DNA of 64,000 nt, from NCBI RefSeq assembly GCF_000513195.1, contig NZ_CBVI010000020.1, positions 1-64,000 on the forward strand, in the 5' to 3' direction. The stretch comes from Bacteroides timonensis (GTDB lineage: Bacteria > Bacteroidota > Bacteroidia > Bacteroidales > Bacteroidaceae). The position numbers were made by a program, and so were the translations under genes. Every line of letters starts with the position of its first letter. The first letter of the stretch is position 1. Below the pieces are notes generated by a model. The model searched no databases, was not told where the DNA came from, and saw only the letters and a list, made by a program, of their open reading frames with translations. Positions 14,090-22,399 of the stretch are shown one piece after another.

Positions 14090-17000
14090 ATGAAAAATCA
14101 TAATCTGTTTTTAACACCAGATTACCGGTATCGTTTACCGGAATCTAATTTTAAGAAGCTAATACTTTCACTGATTATCCTTCTGAGTTTTGTTCATGTG
14201 GCAGCACAGAATAATATAAATATCAGTGGAACTGTTGTGGATGATCAGGGGGAAGCTGTGATAGGAGCCAGTGTAGTTGCTCAGAAAAGTAAGAATGGTA
14301 CAATAACCGATGTGGAAGGTAATTTTAAACTGTCGGTTCGTTCTAATGATGTTTTGACTATCTCTTTTATAGGATATATCACCCAAACAGTTCCGGTGTC
14401 CGGTAAAAACAATATTGTTGTGACGCTGAAAGAAAATAGTATGTTGCTGGATGAAGTGGTAGTCACTGGTTTTGGACTTGCCCAGAAGAAGGCTTCCGTC
14501 ACGGGTGCAATTTCTTCTGTGGGTGCACAGGAATTGGCTCATGCAAAGTCGGTAACGGCTACAGGTGCATTGGTAGGTAAGCTCCCTGGTGTAAACTTCC
14601 GTCAGGATAACGGACGTCCGGGTGCCGCTCCCAATATCCAGATCAGAAACATGGGAACACCCTTAATCATTATTGACGGTGTGCAGAAAGATTCCGGTAA
14701 TCTGAATAACCTGGATTTCAATGATATCGAATCTGTTTCTGTATTGAAAGATGCTTCGGCGGCTATTTACGGTATGCAGGCCGCTAATGGTGTAGTAGTG
14801 ATTACTACCAAAAGAGGACAGAAGAACCAAAAGTTGAAGGTCAATGTGAATGGGTATTATGGATGGCAGTTACCTTCCAACTATCCGAAACCGGCTTCTG
14901 CAGAAGATTATCTGGCGGCTATCATACAGACTGAAACTATAAATGGAACTCCGAGAACCGTTACGAAAGAAGAGTACCAGAAATGGGTGGATAAGGTTGA
15001 CGAAGACCATACCTCCTTCGACTGGTATAAGTACATTTGGGTGAGTGCGCCGCAGTCTTATGTAAATGCAAATGTATCTGGTGGCACGGAGAAAGTCAGA
15101 TATTACCTGAGCTTGGGTCATATCGATCAGGAAGGAAATATCAGAGGTTTTAATGGCTTCAACAGAACCAATATGCAGTCTAATATCGACATTGATATTA
15201 CGAACAGGTTCAAAGTCGGTGTAGCAATCAACGGACGCATAGAGACTACCGATAATCCGGGATTGCCGGGCGACGACTATAATCTGCCTATCTATGGAGC
15301 TTATAATAACCTGCCGACTAAAAAGCCTTATGCCAATAATAATCCTAAGTATCCGGCTATATCGGCATCTTGGGCTCAAGACAGCTTCGGCTGGATGAAT
15401 TACGAACATGCAGGCAGCTATAAGGATCAGTGGAAGGTTATTCAGATTAACGGTACTGCCGAATATGAAATACTGAAAGGACTGAAAGCAAGAGGACTGT
15501 TCAGCTATTGGCTGGCAAACAGAAGACAGTCGAACCGGGAATACTCCTATAAATTCTATGAGTATGACAAGGAGAGTGATGTCTACAATGTAGTGGAAAC
15601 AGGTACGGCACGTTACACGGAAAGAAATATGGAGATGAAAGAAGAACTGACTTCCAATATTCAACTGTCGTATGAAAATACGTTTGCACTCCATCATGTG
15701 AATGCCGTTGTGGGCTTTGAGGCAAAGAAAGGCACTTATCCAAGAATGTATGCATTGGGAAATCCTCCGGCAAACGGAATCCCTTATATTGATAAAACCA
15801 GTCTGTCTAATTTTACCGATGGCATTGGTAACCCGCAAACACGTATGGGATATATAGGTCGCCTGAACTATGATTATGCAAATAAGTACATCATAGAATT
15901 ATCCGGCAGATATGATGGTTCTTACAGGTATAAACGGGGTAAGCGTTGGGGATTCTTCCCGTCGGCTTCTATCGGTTACCGGGTTACGGAAGAGAAGTTC
16001 TGGCAGGATGTTGATTTCCTGAAAGACAATATCACCAATCTGAAAATCCGTGCTTCGTATGGTGTGTTAGGTGAAGAATTGGGTACGGCTTTAAGCCATA
16101 TTGTAGGCTATAATTATAATGACGGTGGTGCTGTGATTGACGGCGGGCTGGTTACCGGCAGTACTGTTACGGGATTGGCAACCGATAATATTACATGGGG
16201 CAAATCGAAGATACTGAATATCGGTATTGATTTGGGTTTCCTGGATAATCGCCTAAATGCTTCTTTTGACTATTTCAACAGAGATCAGACCGGATTGCTG
16301 GCAAGCCGTTATGATGTGCAGATTCCGGAAGAAGTGGGATTCTCATTGCCTCAGGAAAACCTGAACTCTAATTATGCCAGAGGATTCGACGCCTCTGTGA
16401 ACTGGAGAGACCGCATTGGAGATGTGAATTATATGATAGGAGGTAACGCTACGTATTCACGCTGGTATGTTGGAGACCGGTATAAGCCCAGATTCTCCAG
16501 CGAATGGCAGAAGTTCCGTTATCAGGCAGGAAATATAAAGGGACGTTATACGGATGTGGAGTTCTCGCTCGTCTCGGATGGACAATTCCAGAGTTGGGAG
16601 GAGATTGCAAACCATTCTGTTGACCAGGACCATCAGGGAAATATTACGTTGAAACCGGGTGATGCCAAATATAAGGATATGAATGGTGACGGTCTGATAA
16701 ATGATGCCGACTGGCGTCCGATAGGCTATCGTAAAGGAGGAACACCGTGGGTGAACTTTGCATTTAATCTGGCTCTGGACTGGAAGGGAATTGACTTCCG
16801 TGCAGATTTTGTTGGAGCAACAGCCTATACATATGTTCAACAGGGATTCCTGAGATATTTCGATCCTAATAAGAATCTCTCCCAATACCTTTGGGATAAC
16901 TCAACCAGACTTGTGGATATCTGGGATGCTGATAGTGGTTTTAATATCGGCAAATACCCGTTGGCTCTACGTACCCGGAATAACAGTGACTGCACACATT

Positions 17001-17248
17001 GGCCCAGTGATTTCTGGTATACCAATATGACTTATCTGAAGATGAGAAATGTGGAGATAGGTTATACTCTGCCTCAAAAGTGGACTTCAAAAGTCGGAAT
17101 TTCCCGTTGCCGTTTCTATGTTTCAGGGCAAAACCTGTTCGCTCTGAAGAATATTGATATTGATATCGATCCTGAAATTACGGCGGAGAACGGTATGGCC
17201 TATCCGAATATGAAAGTAGTGAACTTTGGTTTTTCCGTTGATTTTTAA
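14090..17248 (+). CDS. SusC-like TonB-dependent outer-membrane transporter of PUL 1
   Basis: 1052 residues. After a signal peptide (LILSLIILLSFVHVAAQ) comes a carboxypeptidase-regulatory-like domain (about 45-120, ISGTVVDDQGEAVIGASVV). The linker LDEVVVTGFGLAQKKASVTG follows, then the plug (LVGKLPGVNFRQDNGRPG, IIIDGVQKD, DIESVSVLKDASAAIYG) and a 22-strand barrel ending in FGFSVDF. It imports oligosaccharides in a TonB-dependent way together with the SusD-like lid at 17269-19125. The ATG at 14090 leaves a leader of about 120 bases after the -7 element. The N-terminus before the hydrophobic stretch is longer than usual, so a later start is possible. Confidence 0.95.
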   Translation: MKNHNLFLTPDYRYRLPESNFKKLILSLIILLSFVHVAAQNNINISGTVVDDQGEAVIGASVVAQKSKNGTITDVEGNFKLSVRSNDVLTISFIGYITQTVPVSGKNNIVVTLKENSMLLDEVVVTGFGLAQKKASVTGAISSVGAQELAHAKSVTATGALVGKLPGVNFRQDNGRPGAAPNIQIRNMGTPLIIIDGVQKDSGNLNNLDFNDIESVSVLKDASAAIYGMQAANGVVVITTKRGQKNQKLKVNVNGYYGWQLPSNYPKPASAEDYLAAIIQTETINGTPRTVTKEEYQKWVDKVDEDHTSFDWYKYIWVSAPQSYVNANVSGGTEKVRYYLSLGHIDQEGNIRGFNGFNRTNMQSNIDIDITNRFKVGVAINGRIETTDNPGLPGDDYNLPIYGAYNNLPTKKPYANNNPKYPAISASWAQDSFGWMNYEHAGSYKDQWKVIQINGTAEYEILKGLKARGLFSYWLANRRQSNREYSYKFYEYDKESDVYNVVETGTARYTERNMEMKEELTSNIQLSYENTFALHHVNAVVGFEAKKGTYPRMYALGNPPANGIPYIDKTSLSNFTDGIGNPQTRMGYIGRLNYDYANKYIIELSGRYDGSYRYKRGKRWGFFPSASIGYRVTEEKFWQDVDFLKDNITNLKIRASYGVLGEELGTALSHIVGYNYNDGGAVIDGGLVTGSTVTGLATDNITWGKSKILNIGIDLGFLDNRLNASFDYFNRDQTGLLASRYDVQIPEEVGFSLPQENLNSNYARGFDASVNWRDRIGDVNYMIGGNATYSRWYVGDRYKPRFSSEWQKFRYQAGNIKGRYTDVEFSLVSDGQFQSWEEIANHSVDQDHQGNITLKPGDAKYKDMNGDGLINDADWRPIGYRKGGTPWVNFAFNLALDWKGIDFRADFVGATAYTYVQQGFLRYFDPNKNLSQYLWDNSTRLVDIWDADSGFNIGKYPLALRTRNNSDCTHWPSDFWYTNMTYLKMRNVEIGYTLPQKWTSKVGISRCRFYVSGQNLFALKNIDIDIDPEITAENGMAYPNMKVVNFGFSVDF

Positions 17249-17268
17249 TTACCTTTATACGCATCAAG

Positions 17269-19125
17269 ATGACAAAAATAAAATTGATAATCATATCCGC
17301 CCTTTTCTTAATGGGGGCTGCCGGTTGTTCGGAATCCTTTTTGGATCAGGAACCTGAAAATGTGATACCTGAGAGTATGATTTATGAAGATAAGGAGCTT
17401 GTATTATCCGTACTTTCAAATTTGTATGGCAGAGTAAACTGGGGACAGAATAATGGGGATTTTGGGAGTTACGACCAGTTGGACGAAGCTAATAAATGCT
17501 ATGGAAGTCCGTGGGTGATATTTACGGAGTATGATCGGAACTCATGGAGAGTCCGTGATTATGACTTTGTACGCCGGGTAAACTTGTTTTTACAGGGCGT
17601 CAGAGGCAGTAGTGCACTTCAGGAAAGTGAGAAAAAGGCTTTTGAGGGAGAGGCTCGTTTCCTGCGTGCCTGGCATTATTTCCACATGGCCCGTACTTTG
17701 GGCGGTATGCCGCTTGTTGGAGACCAGGTGTTTAATTATGAATCGGGAATAGATGTGGAAACCTATCAGGTGCCACGTTCCACAGAGGCGGGAATCTATG
17801 ATTATGTAATCAGCGAATGTGATGAAATTGCCCGCCAGCTGACCGAACAAACGACTATAAATTCTGCCCGGGCCAATAAATGGGCGGCTTTAATGTTGAA
17901 GGCACGTGCTGCCGTGTATGCAGGCTCCATTGCAAATTATGGTAATAAGATTACTCCGACTCTGAAGACAGACAATGGAGAAGTCGGTATTCCGGCTGAT
18001 TTGGCTACTAAATACTATGAGACTGCATTGGCTGCTGCTGAGGAAGTTATAAAGAACAGTCCTTATGAGTTGCAGATTTCCGATCCTCAGGATTTAGGAT
18101 TGAGCTTTTATAAGGCTGTATGCCAGAAATCGAATAATAAAGAAGTTATTTGGGCTTTGGACAGATCTGTGACGGATAAGGTGACGACTAACTTCACAGC
18201 CTGGTGTATGCCTTTCTCTTTGAAAGATGGAATACAGGGAAATGCCTTGGGAGCACTTCTCAATTTAGTGGAATCTTTTGAAAACAGGGATGGAAGCAAC
18301 TCCGAGATAAAGACGCATGATGATAATGGCAACTTTGTGTTTTATGATAATCCGGAAGAGCCTTTCGAAATGAAAGATGCCCGATTGTGGGGAACTGTGA
18401 TATGGCCTAATGCACTTTATAGAAGTGAGCCGGTGGCTCTACAAGCAGGTTTGTTGATTAAGGATACAGAGAATCCGAACCAATGGAAAACAAAGATCAG
18501 TTCTTTAGGTGCAACCACTGAAGACGGGCAGCTAATCACTGCACTGGACGGACCATTGGCAACGGCAGGCGACAGATTTAATAAGACCGGTTTCTTGGTG
18601 CGTAAATTTCTGGATGAAGCTGCCAATGCAGGATCGGATACGCAGAATAGTGAGATGTGGTATCCCCGTTTCCGTTTCGCAGAGGCTTTGCTGATTGCAG
18701 CGGAAGCAGCTTATGAATTAGGGGGAGCGAACAAGGTGAAAGCCGTCGAATATATAAACAGAGTTCGTGCCCGTGGTGGAATTAAAGAATTGACGGAATC
18801 CACGATTACTTTTGAGTACATTGTGAATGAGTATAGGGTTGAGTTTGCCTTTGAAGATCATCGTTGGTGGGACTTGAAACGTTGGAGGCTTGCCCATACT
18901 GTATGGAATGGAGTCATTGACAGTCCGACTTCACAGATGTATTCCCTTTTCCCCTATAAGGTGTATGCACCCGGTTCGCCATATGATGGTAAATGGGCTT
19001 TCGAGAAAAACAGATCTTACATGGCGCCGAATGCAAGGAACTTCACCATGCGGTGTTATTACGGTTCGATTGATGATGGCTGGATTAACAAGAATCCGAA
19101 GCTGGTTAAGAACCCATTACAGTAA
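17269..19125 (+). CDS. SusD-like surface glycan-binding lipoprotein of PUL 1
   Basis: 618 residues with a lipobox (FLMGAAGCSES). Helical TPR-like segments typical of SusD follow (EARFLRAWHYFHMARTLGG; FRFAEALLIAAEAAYELGG; EYRVEFAFEDHRWWDLKRWR). It lies 20 bases behind the SusC gene and forms the lid of that transporter. The family binds oligosaccharides at the cell surface; the specificity cannot be read from the sequence. Confidence 0.95.
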   Translation: MTKIKLIIISALFLMGAAGCSESFLDQEPENVIPESMIYEDKELVLSVLSNLYGRVNWGQNNGDFGSYDQLDEANKCYGSPWVIFTEYDRNSWRVRDYDFVRRVNLFLQGVRGSSALQESEKKAFEGEARFLRAWHYFHMARTLGGMPLVGDQVFNYESGIDVETYQVPRSTEAGIYDYVISECDEIARQLTEQTTINSARANKWAALMLKARAAVYAGSIANYGNKITPTLKTDNGEVGIPADLATKYYETALAAAEEVIKNSPYELQISDPQDLGLSFYKAVCQKSNNKEVIWALDRSVTDKVTTNFTAWCMPFSLKDGIQGNALGALLNLVESFENRDGSNSEIKTHDDNGNFVFYDNPEEPFEMKDARLWGTVIWPNALYRSEPVALQAGLLIKDTENPNQWKTKISSLGATTEDGQLITALDGPLATAGDRFNKTGFLVRKFLDEAANAGSDTQNSEMWYPRFRFAEALLIAAEAAYELGGANKVKAVEYINRVRARGGIKELTESTITFEYIVNEYRVEFAFEDHRWWDLKRWRLAHTVWNGVIDSPTSQMYSLFPYKVYAPGSPYDGKWAFEKNRSYMAPNARNFTMRCYYGSIDDGWINKNPKLVKNPLQ

Positions 19126-19154
19126 TATAGTAACTAACGATTAGATTAAATAAA

Positions 19155-19838
19155 ATGAAGAATATCAATAGCCTTATATTAATCCTTGGCTTGTTTCTGG
19201 TAACCGGTTGCGAGCTGGATAACTTCGATGAGCCTAAAAGTGAGTTTAAGGGCAGGTTTGTCTATGAAGGTGAAGCACTGCAATTAAGAGGGACTGCCTA
19301 TGACAATGATTGCATGATGTATGCCTATCAGGAAGGACCTGAGTATGAAGATCGGGGAGCCATCAATTTGTTTGTTAACTCTGATGGAGAATTTAATTCT
19401 TTGATGTATAACGGCTTCTATCAGATTGTGTTGAGGCAGGACAGAGGTCCGTGGATTCCCCGGAAGGATACGATTGAAGTAAACATTAAAGGTAATCAGA
19501 TATTGGATGTTGAGGTTACTCCTTATTTCCTTATCAAGGATACTGAGATTGATTTCCAGAATAAGGTAGTAAAAGTGAAATGCAAGATAAACCAGGTGGT
19601 TGAGACTGCTTCCATTGACAGGGCGGTGATCTATATATCCAAAACGAAGCTGGTGGATAATGTCGCGAAGATAGCGGAGAAGTCATTCACCAATCTGACT
19701 CCGGGTGAGCATGAATTCACTTTCGACCTGAGTGATAATGGAGTGACTGATGCTGCTAAGTTTTTATATGCAAGAGTCGGGGTTAAGGCACGGCAAGGAA
19801 ATGATTATATATTTTCCGAAGTCATTCAACTGAGATAG
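19155..19838 (+). CDS. DUF3823-like surface lipoprotein of PUL 1
   Basis: 227 residues; a signal peptide and lipobox (FLVTGCELDNF) are followed by FDEPKSEFKGRFVYEGE, a start typical of DUF3823 proteins, and two beta-rich Ig-like domains. Members are found directly after SusC/SusD pairs and act as accessory glycan-binding lipoproteins in the SusE position. The gene follows SusD by 29 bases in the same operon. Confidence 0.8.
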   Translation: MKNINSLILILGLFLVTGCELDNFDEPKSEFKGRFVYEGEALQLRGTAYDNDCMMYAYQEGPEYEDRGAINLFVNSDGEFNSLMYNGFYQIVLRQDRGPWIPRKDTIEVNIKGNQILDVEVTPYFLIKDTEIDFQNKVVKVKCKINQVVETASIDRAVIYISKTKLVDNVAKIAEKSFTNLTPGEHEFTFDLSDNGVTDAAKFLYARVGVKARQGNDYIFSEVIQLR

Positions 19839-19886
19839 ATTATTTTCATTAGGTAATTCATAATATAAACAAGTAAAAAAGAAACC

Positions 19887-22283
19887 ATGAACATGAAGTT
19901 TTGTTTAAAAATAAGTAGTATGCTGGTGGCTGCGGTTTTCTTGTCGACCTTACCTGTCGAGGCCCAAACTTTCCGGCAAACTAAGCAGGGAATAACGGGT
20001 ACTACGCAGGGAATGGATATTGAAATCCAATTCGTCAGCCCTGAAATTGTACGTGTGGTGAAGGCGCCCGAAGGACGTAGCTTTACAAAGAAAAGTCTTT
20101 CTGTAATTAAAAGCCCTGAAAGCATGTCTGTAACAACCGAGAAGAAAGGAGAAACCGTTTCTCTGAAAAGCAATGCTGTACGTGTTGATTTCAATGTAGG
20201 GACCGGACGAATTTCTTTCTTTGACAAGCAAGGAAAGGCATTATTTACCGAGAAAGATTATGGTGCTCAGTTTACTCCTTTCAATGATGCGGGGAACCAG
20301 ACTTTCAGTGTGCGTCAGGCCTTTTTGCTGGATAAGGATGAGGCTATCTATGGTCTGGGACAGCAACAGGTTGATGACCTGAATCAGCGCAATCATAAAC
20401 ATTTCATGCGTCAGCGTGCATTGTATGCCAGTGTTCCAATTATTCAGTCTACAAAAGGGTACGGGATGTTTTGGGATAATTATTCTCCAACCACTTATAC
20501 AGATAATCTGCAGGAGATGTCCTTTGATTCGGAAGTGGGAGAATGTATGGATTATTACTTTATGTATGGCGGTAATGCTGATGGCGTGATAGCGCAGATA
20601 CGTGACTTAACAGGACAGGCACCTATGTATCCGTTGTGGACGTTTGGTTTCTGGCAATCGCGTGAGCGTTACAAATCACAAAAGGAAACGATGGAAGTTG
20701 TAGATAAATACCGTGAACTGGGGATTCCTTTAGACGGGATTATTCAGGACTGGCAATATTGGGGACCGAACTCTAACTGGAACTCTATGAATTTTGATAA
20801 TCCGGAGTTCCCTGATCCTCAGAAGATGATCGACCATGTGAAGAAGAAAAATGCGAAGATTATGATCTCCATATGGGCTTCATTCGGACCGGATACGAAT
20901 CCGTACAAGGACTTGGAGAAAATCAATGCCCTGTTCAATTTCAAGACATGGCCTGCAGACGGGGGAGTGAAAGCTTATGATGCTTATAATGAAAAAGCAC
21001 GTGATATTTATTGGGAGCATCTGAATAAAGGTCTGTTCAGTAAAGGTATTGATGCCTGGTGGACAGATTCAACGGAACCTGATCATCTGGATGTTCAGGA
21101 AGGAGACTTTGATATTCCAACAGCGATGGGAACTTATCGCAGTGTAGTAAATGCTTTCCCGTTGATGAGTAACAAGGGAGTTTATGAGCATCAACGTGCC
21201 GTAACCTCTGATAAGCGCGTGTATCTGCTGACTCGTTGTGCATTTGCCGGACAACAGCGTTATGCGGCGAATACCTGGTCGGGCGATGTTATGTGTAATT
21301 GGGAAACATTCCGTAAGCAGATTCCCACAGGCTTGAACTTTTCTCTATCGGGAATACCTTACTGGAATACGGATATAGGTGGATTCTTTAACTGGCCTTA
21401 TCATGGTGGGGCTGAAAATAAAGCTTATCATGAACTGTATACCCGCTGGTTTCAATATGGTACATTCCTGCCCATGCAGCGTTCGCATGGAAGTGGTGTG
21501 AAAAAGGAAATCTACAATCTGGGCAAAAAGGGTGACTGGGTGTATGATTCGGAAGAGAAATACATAAACCTGCGCTATGCACTGCTACCGTATCTGTATT
21601 CAACAGGATGGCAGGTGACTGATAATGCAGGTTCTTTCCTCCGTGCCTTGTTCATGGACTTCAACGAAGATAAGAAGGTACATACTATCAGTAATCAGTA
21701 TATGTTTGGAAAGGCATTTCTTGTGACTCCTGTGACCAAGAATATGTATGTATTCTCTGATAAGGAACAGTGGAAAGATCCGTATGAAGATTTTAGCAAG
21801 ACAGGAACACAGGATGTTTATCTTCCTAAGGGAACCAAATGGTTTGACTTTTGGACGGGAGAAGTATTGAATGGCGGACAGATGGTTACCAAAGAGGTTC
21901 CTATCGATATTATTCCATTGTATGTACGTGCAGGTTCCATTGTTCCTTTTGGACCGAAAGTACAGTATTCTACAGAGAAGAAATGGAATAATCTGGAGAT
22001 ACGTATTTATTCCGGAGCCGATGGCGAATTTGTGTTGTATGAAGATGAAAACGATAATTATAACTATGAGAAAGGTGCTTATTCAACCATTAAGTTTACT
22101 TGGGATGATGCAAACCGGACGTTGAATATCGCAGATCGGGAAGGTACTTTCCCCGGTATGTTGAAATCACGTAAGTTCAATATCGTTGTGGTGGATAAGG
22201 AGAATGGAACAGGGAGTGTTCAGTCGACGAAATTCACGAAATCGGTTTCATATGGCGGGAAGAAGAAATCGGTTAAATTGTAA
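19887..22283 (+). CDS. GH31 alpha-glycosidase (alpha-xylosidase/alpha-glucosidase type)
   Basis: 798 residues with a signal peptide (MLVAAVFLSTLPVEAQ). An N-terminal beta-sandwich carries AIYGLGQQQVDDLNQRNH. The GH31 barrel contains WTFGFWQSRERYKSQKE, GIIQDWQYWG, the nucleophile motif DAWWTDSTEPD (Asp394) and the acid/base region WSGDVM (Asp467). The C-terminus has a DUF5110-like beta domain. It removes terminal alpha-linked sugars, probably from the oligosaccharides imported by the SusC/D pair. The DSTEPD form is common in alpha-xylosidases and related enzymes, but substrate choice (xylose, glucose or galactose) is uncertain. Last gene of the PUL 1 operon. Confidence 0.92.
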   Translation: MNMKFCLKISSMLVAAVFLSTLPVEAQTFRQTKQGITGTTQGMDIEIQFVSPEIVRVVKAPEGRSFTKKSLSVIKSPESMSVTTEKKGETVSLKSNAVRVDFNVGTGRISFFDKQGKALFTEKDYGAQFTPFNDAGNQTFSVRQAFLLDKDEAIYGLGQQQVDDLNQRNHKHFMRQRALYASVPIIQSTKGYGMFWDNYSPTTYTDNLQEMSFDSEVGECMDYYFMYGGNADGVIAQIRDLTGQAPMYPLWTFGFWQSRERYKSQKETMEVVDKYRELGIPLDGIIQDWQYWGPNSNWNSMNFDNPEFPDPQKMIDHVKKKNAKIMISIWASFGPDTNPYKDLEKINALFNFKTWPADGGVKAYDAYNEKARDIYWEHLNKGLFSKGIDAWWTDSTEPDHLDVQEGDFDIPTAMGTYRSVVNAFPLMSNKGVYEHQRAVTSDKRVYLLTRCAFAGQQRYAANTWSGDVMCNWETFRKQIPTGLNFSLSGIPYWNTDIGGFFNWPYHGGAENKAYHELYTRWFQYGTFLPMQRSHGSGVKKEIYNLGKKGDWVYDSEEKYINLRYALLPYLYSTGWQVTDNAGSFLRALFMDFNEDKKVHTISNQYMFGKAFLVTPVTKNMYVFSDKEQWKDPYEDFSKTGTQDVYLPKGTKWFDFWTGEVLNGGQMVTKEVPIDIIPLYVRAGSIVPFGPKVQYSTEKKWNNLEIRIYSGADGEFVLYEDENDNYNYEKGAYSTIKFTWDDANRTLNIADREGTFPGMLKSRKFNIVVVDKENGTGSVQSTKFTKSVSYGGKKKSVKL

Positions 22284-22336
22284 TTTTAGTATATGGTATC
22301 CTTATCTTGAGGATGTTATATAGAAATCATTTATAA

Positions 22337-22373
22337 AATATGGAGATGTGGCTCTTGGCCGCATCTCCATATT
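22337..22373. terminator. Bidirectional terminator between the convergent PUL operons
   Basis: A perfect 12-bp stem (22337-22348 and 22362-22373) lies between the GH31 stop and the GH2 stop, with A/T-rich flanks on both sides. It separates the rightward PUL 1 from the leftward PUL 2. Confidence 0.8.
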
Positions 22374-22399
22374 CTTTTATTTAATTTTAGAAATTTAGA

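Noticed and set aside
14870..15838. 322-codon open frame antisense to SusC
   Set aside because: It lies entirely within the strongly supported SusC gene; long antisense frames are common there and this one has no domain.
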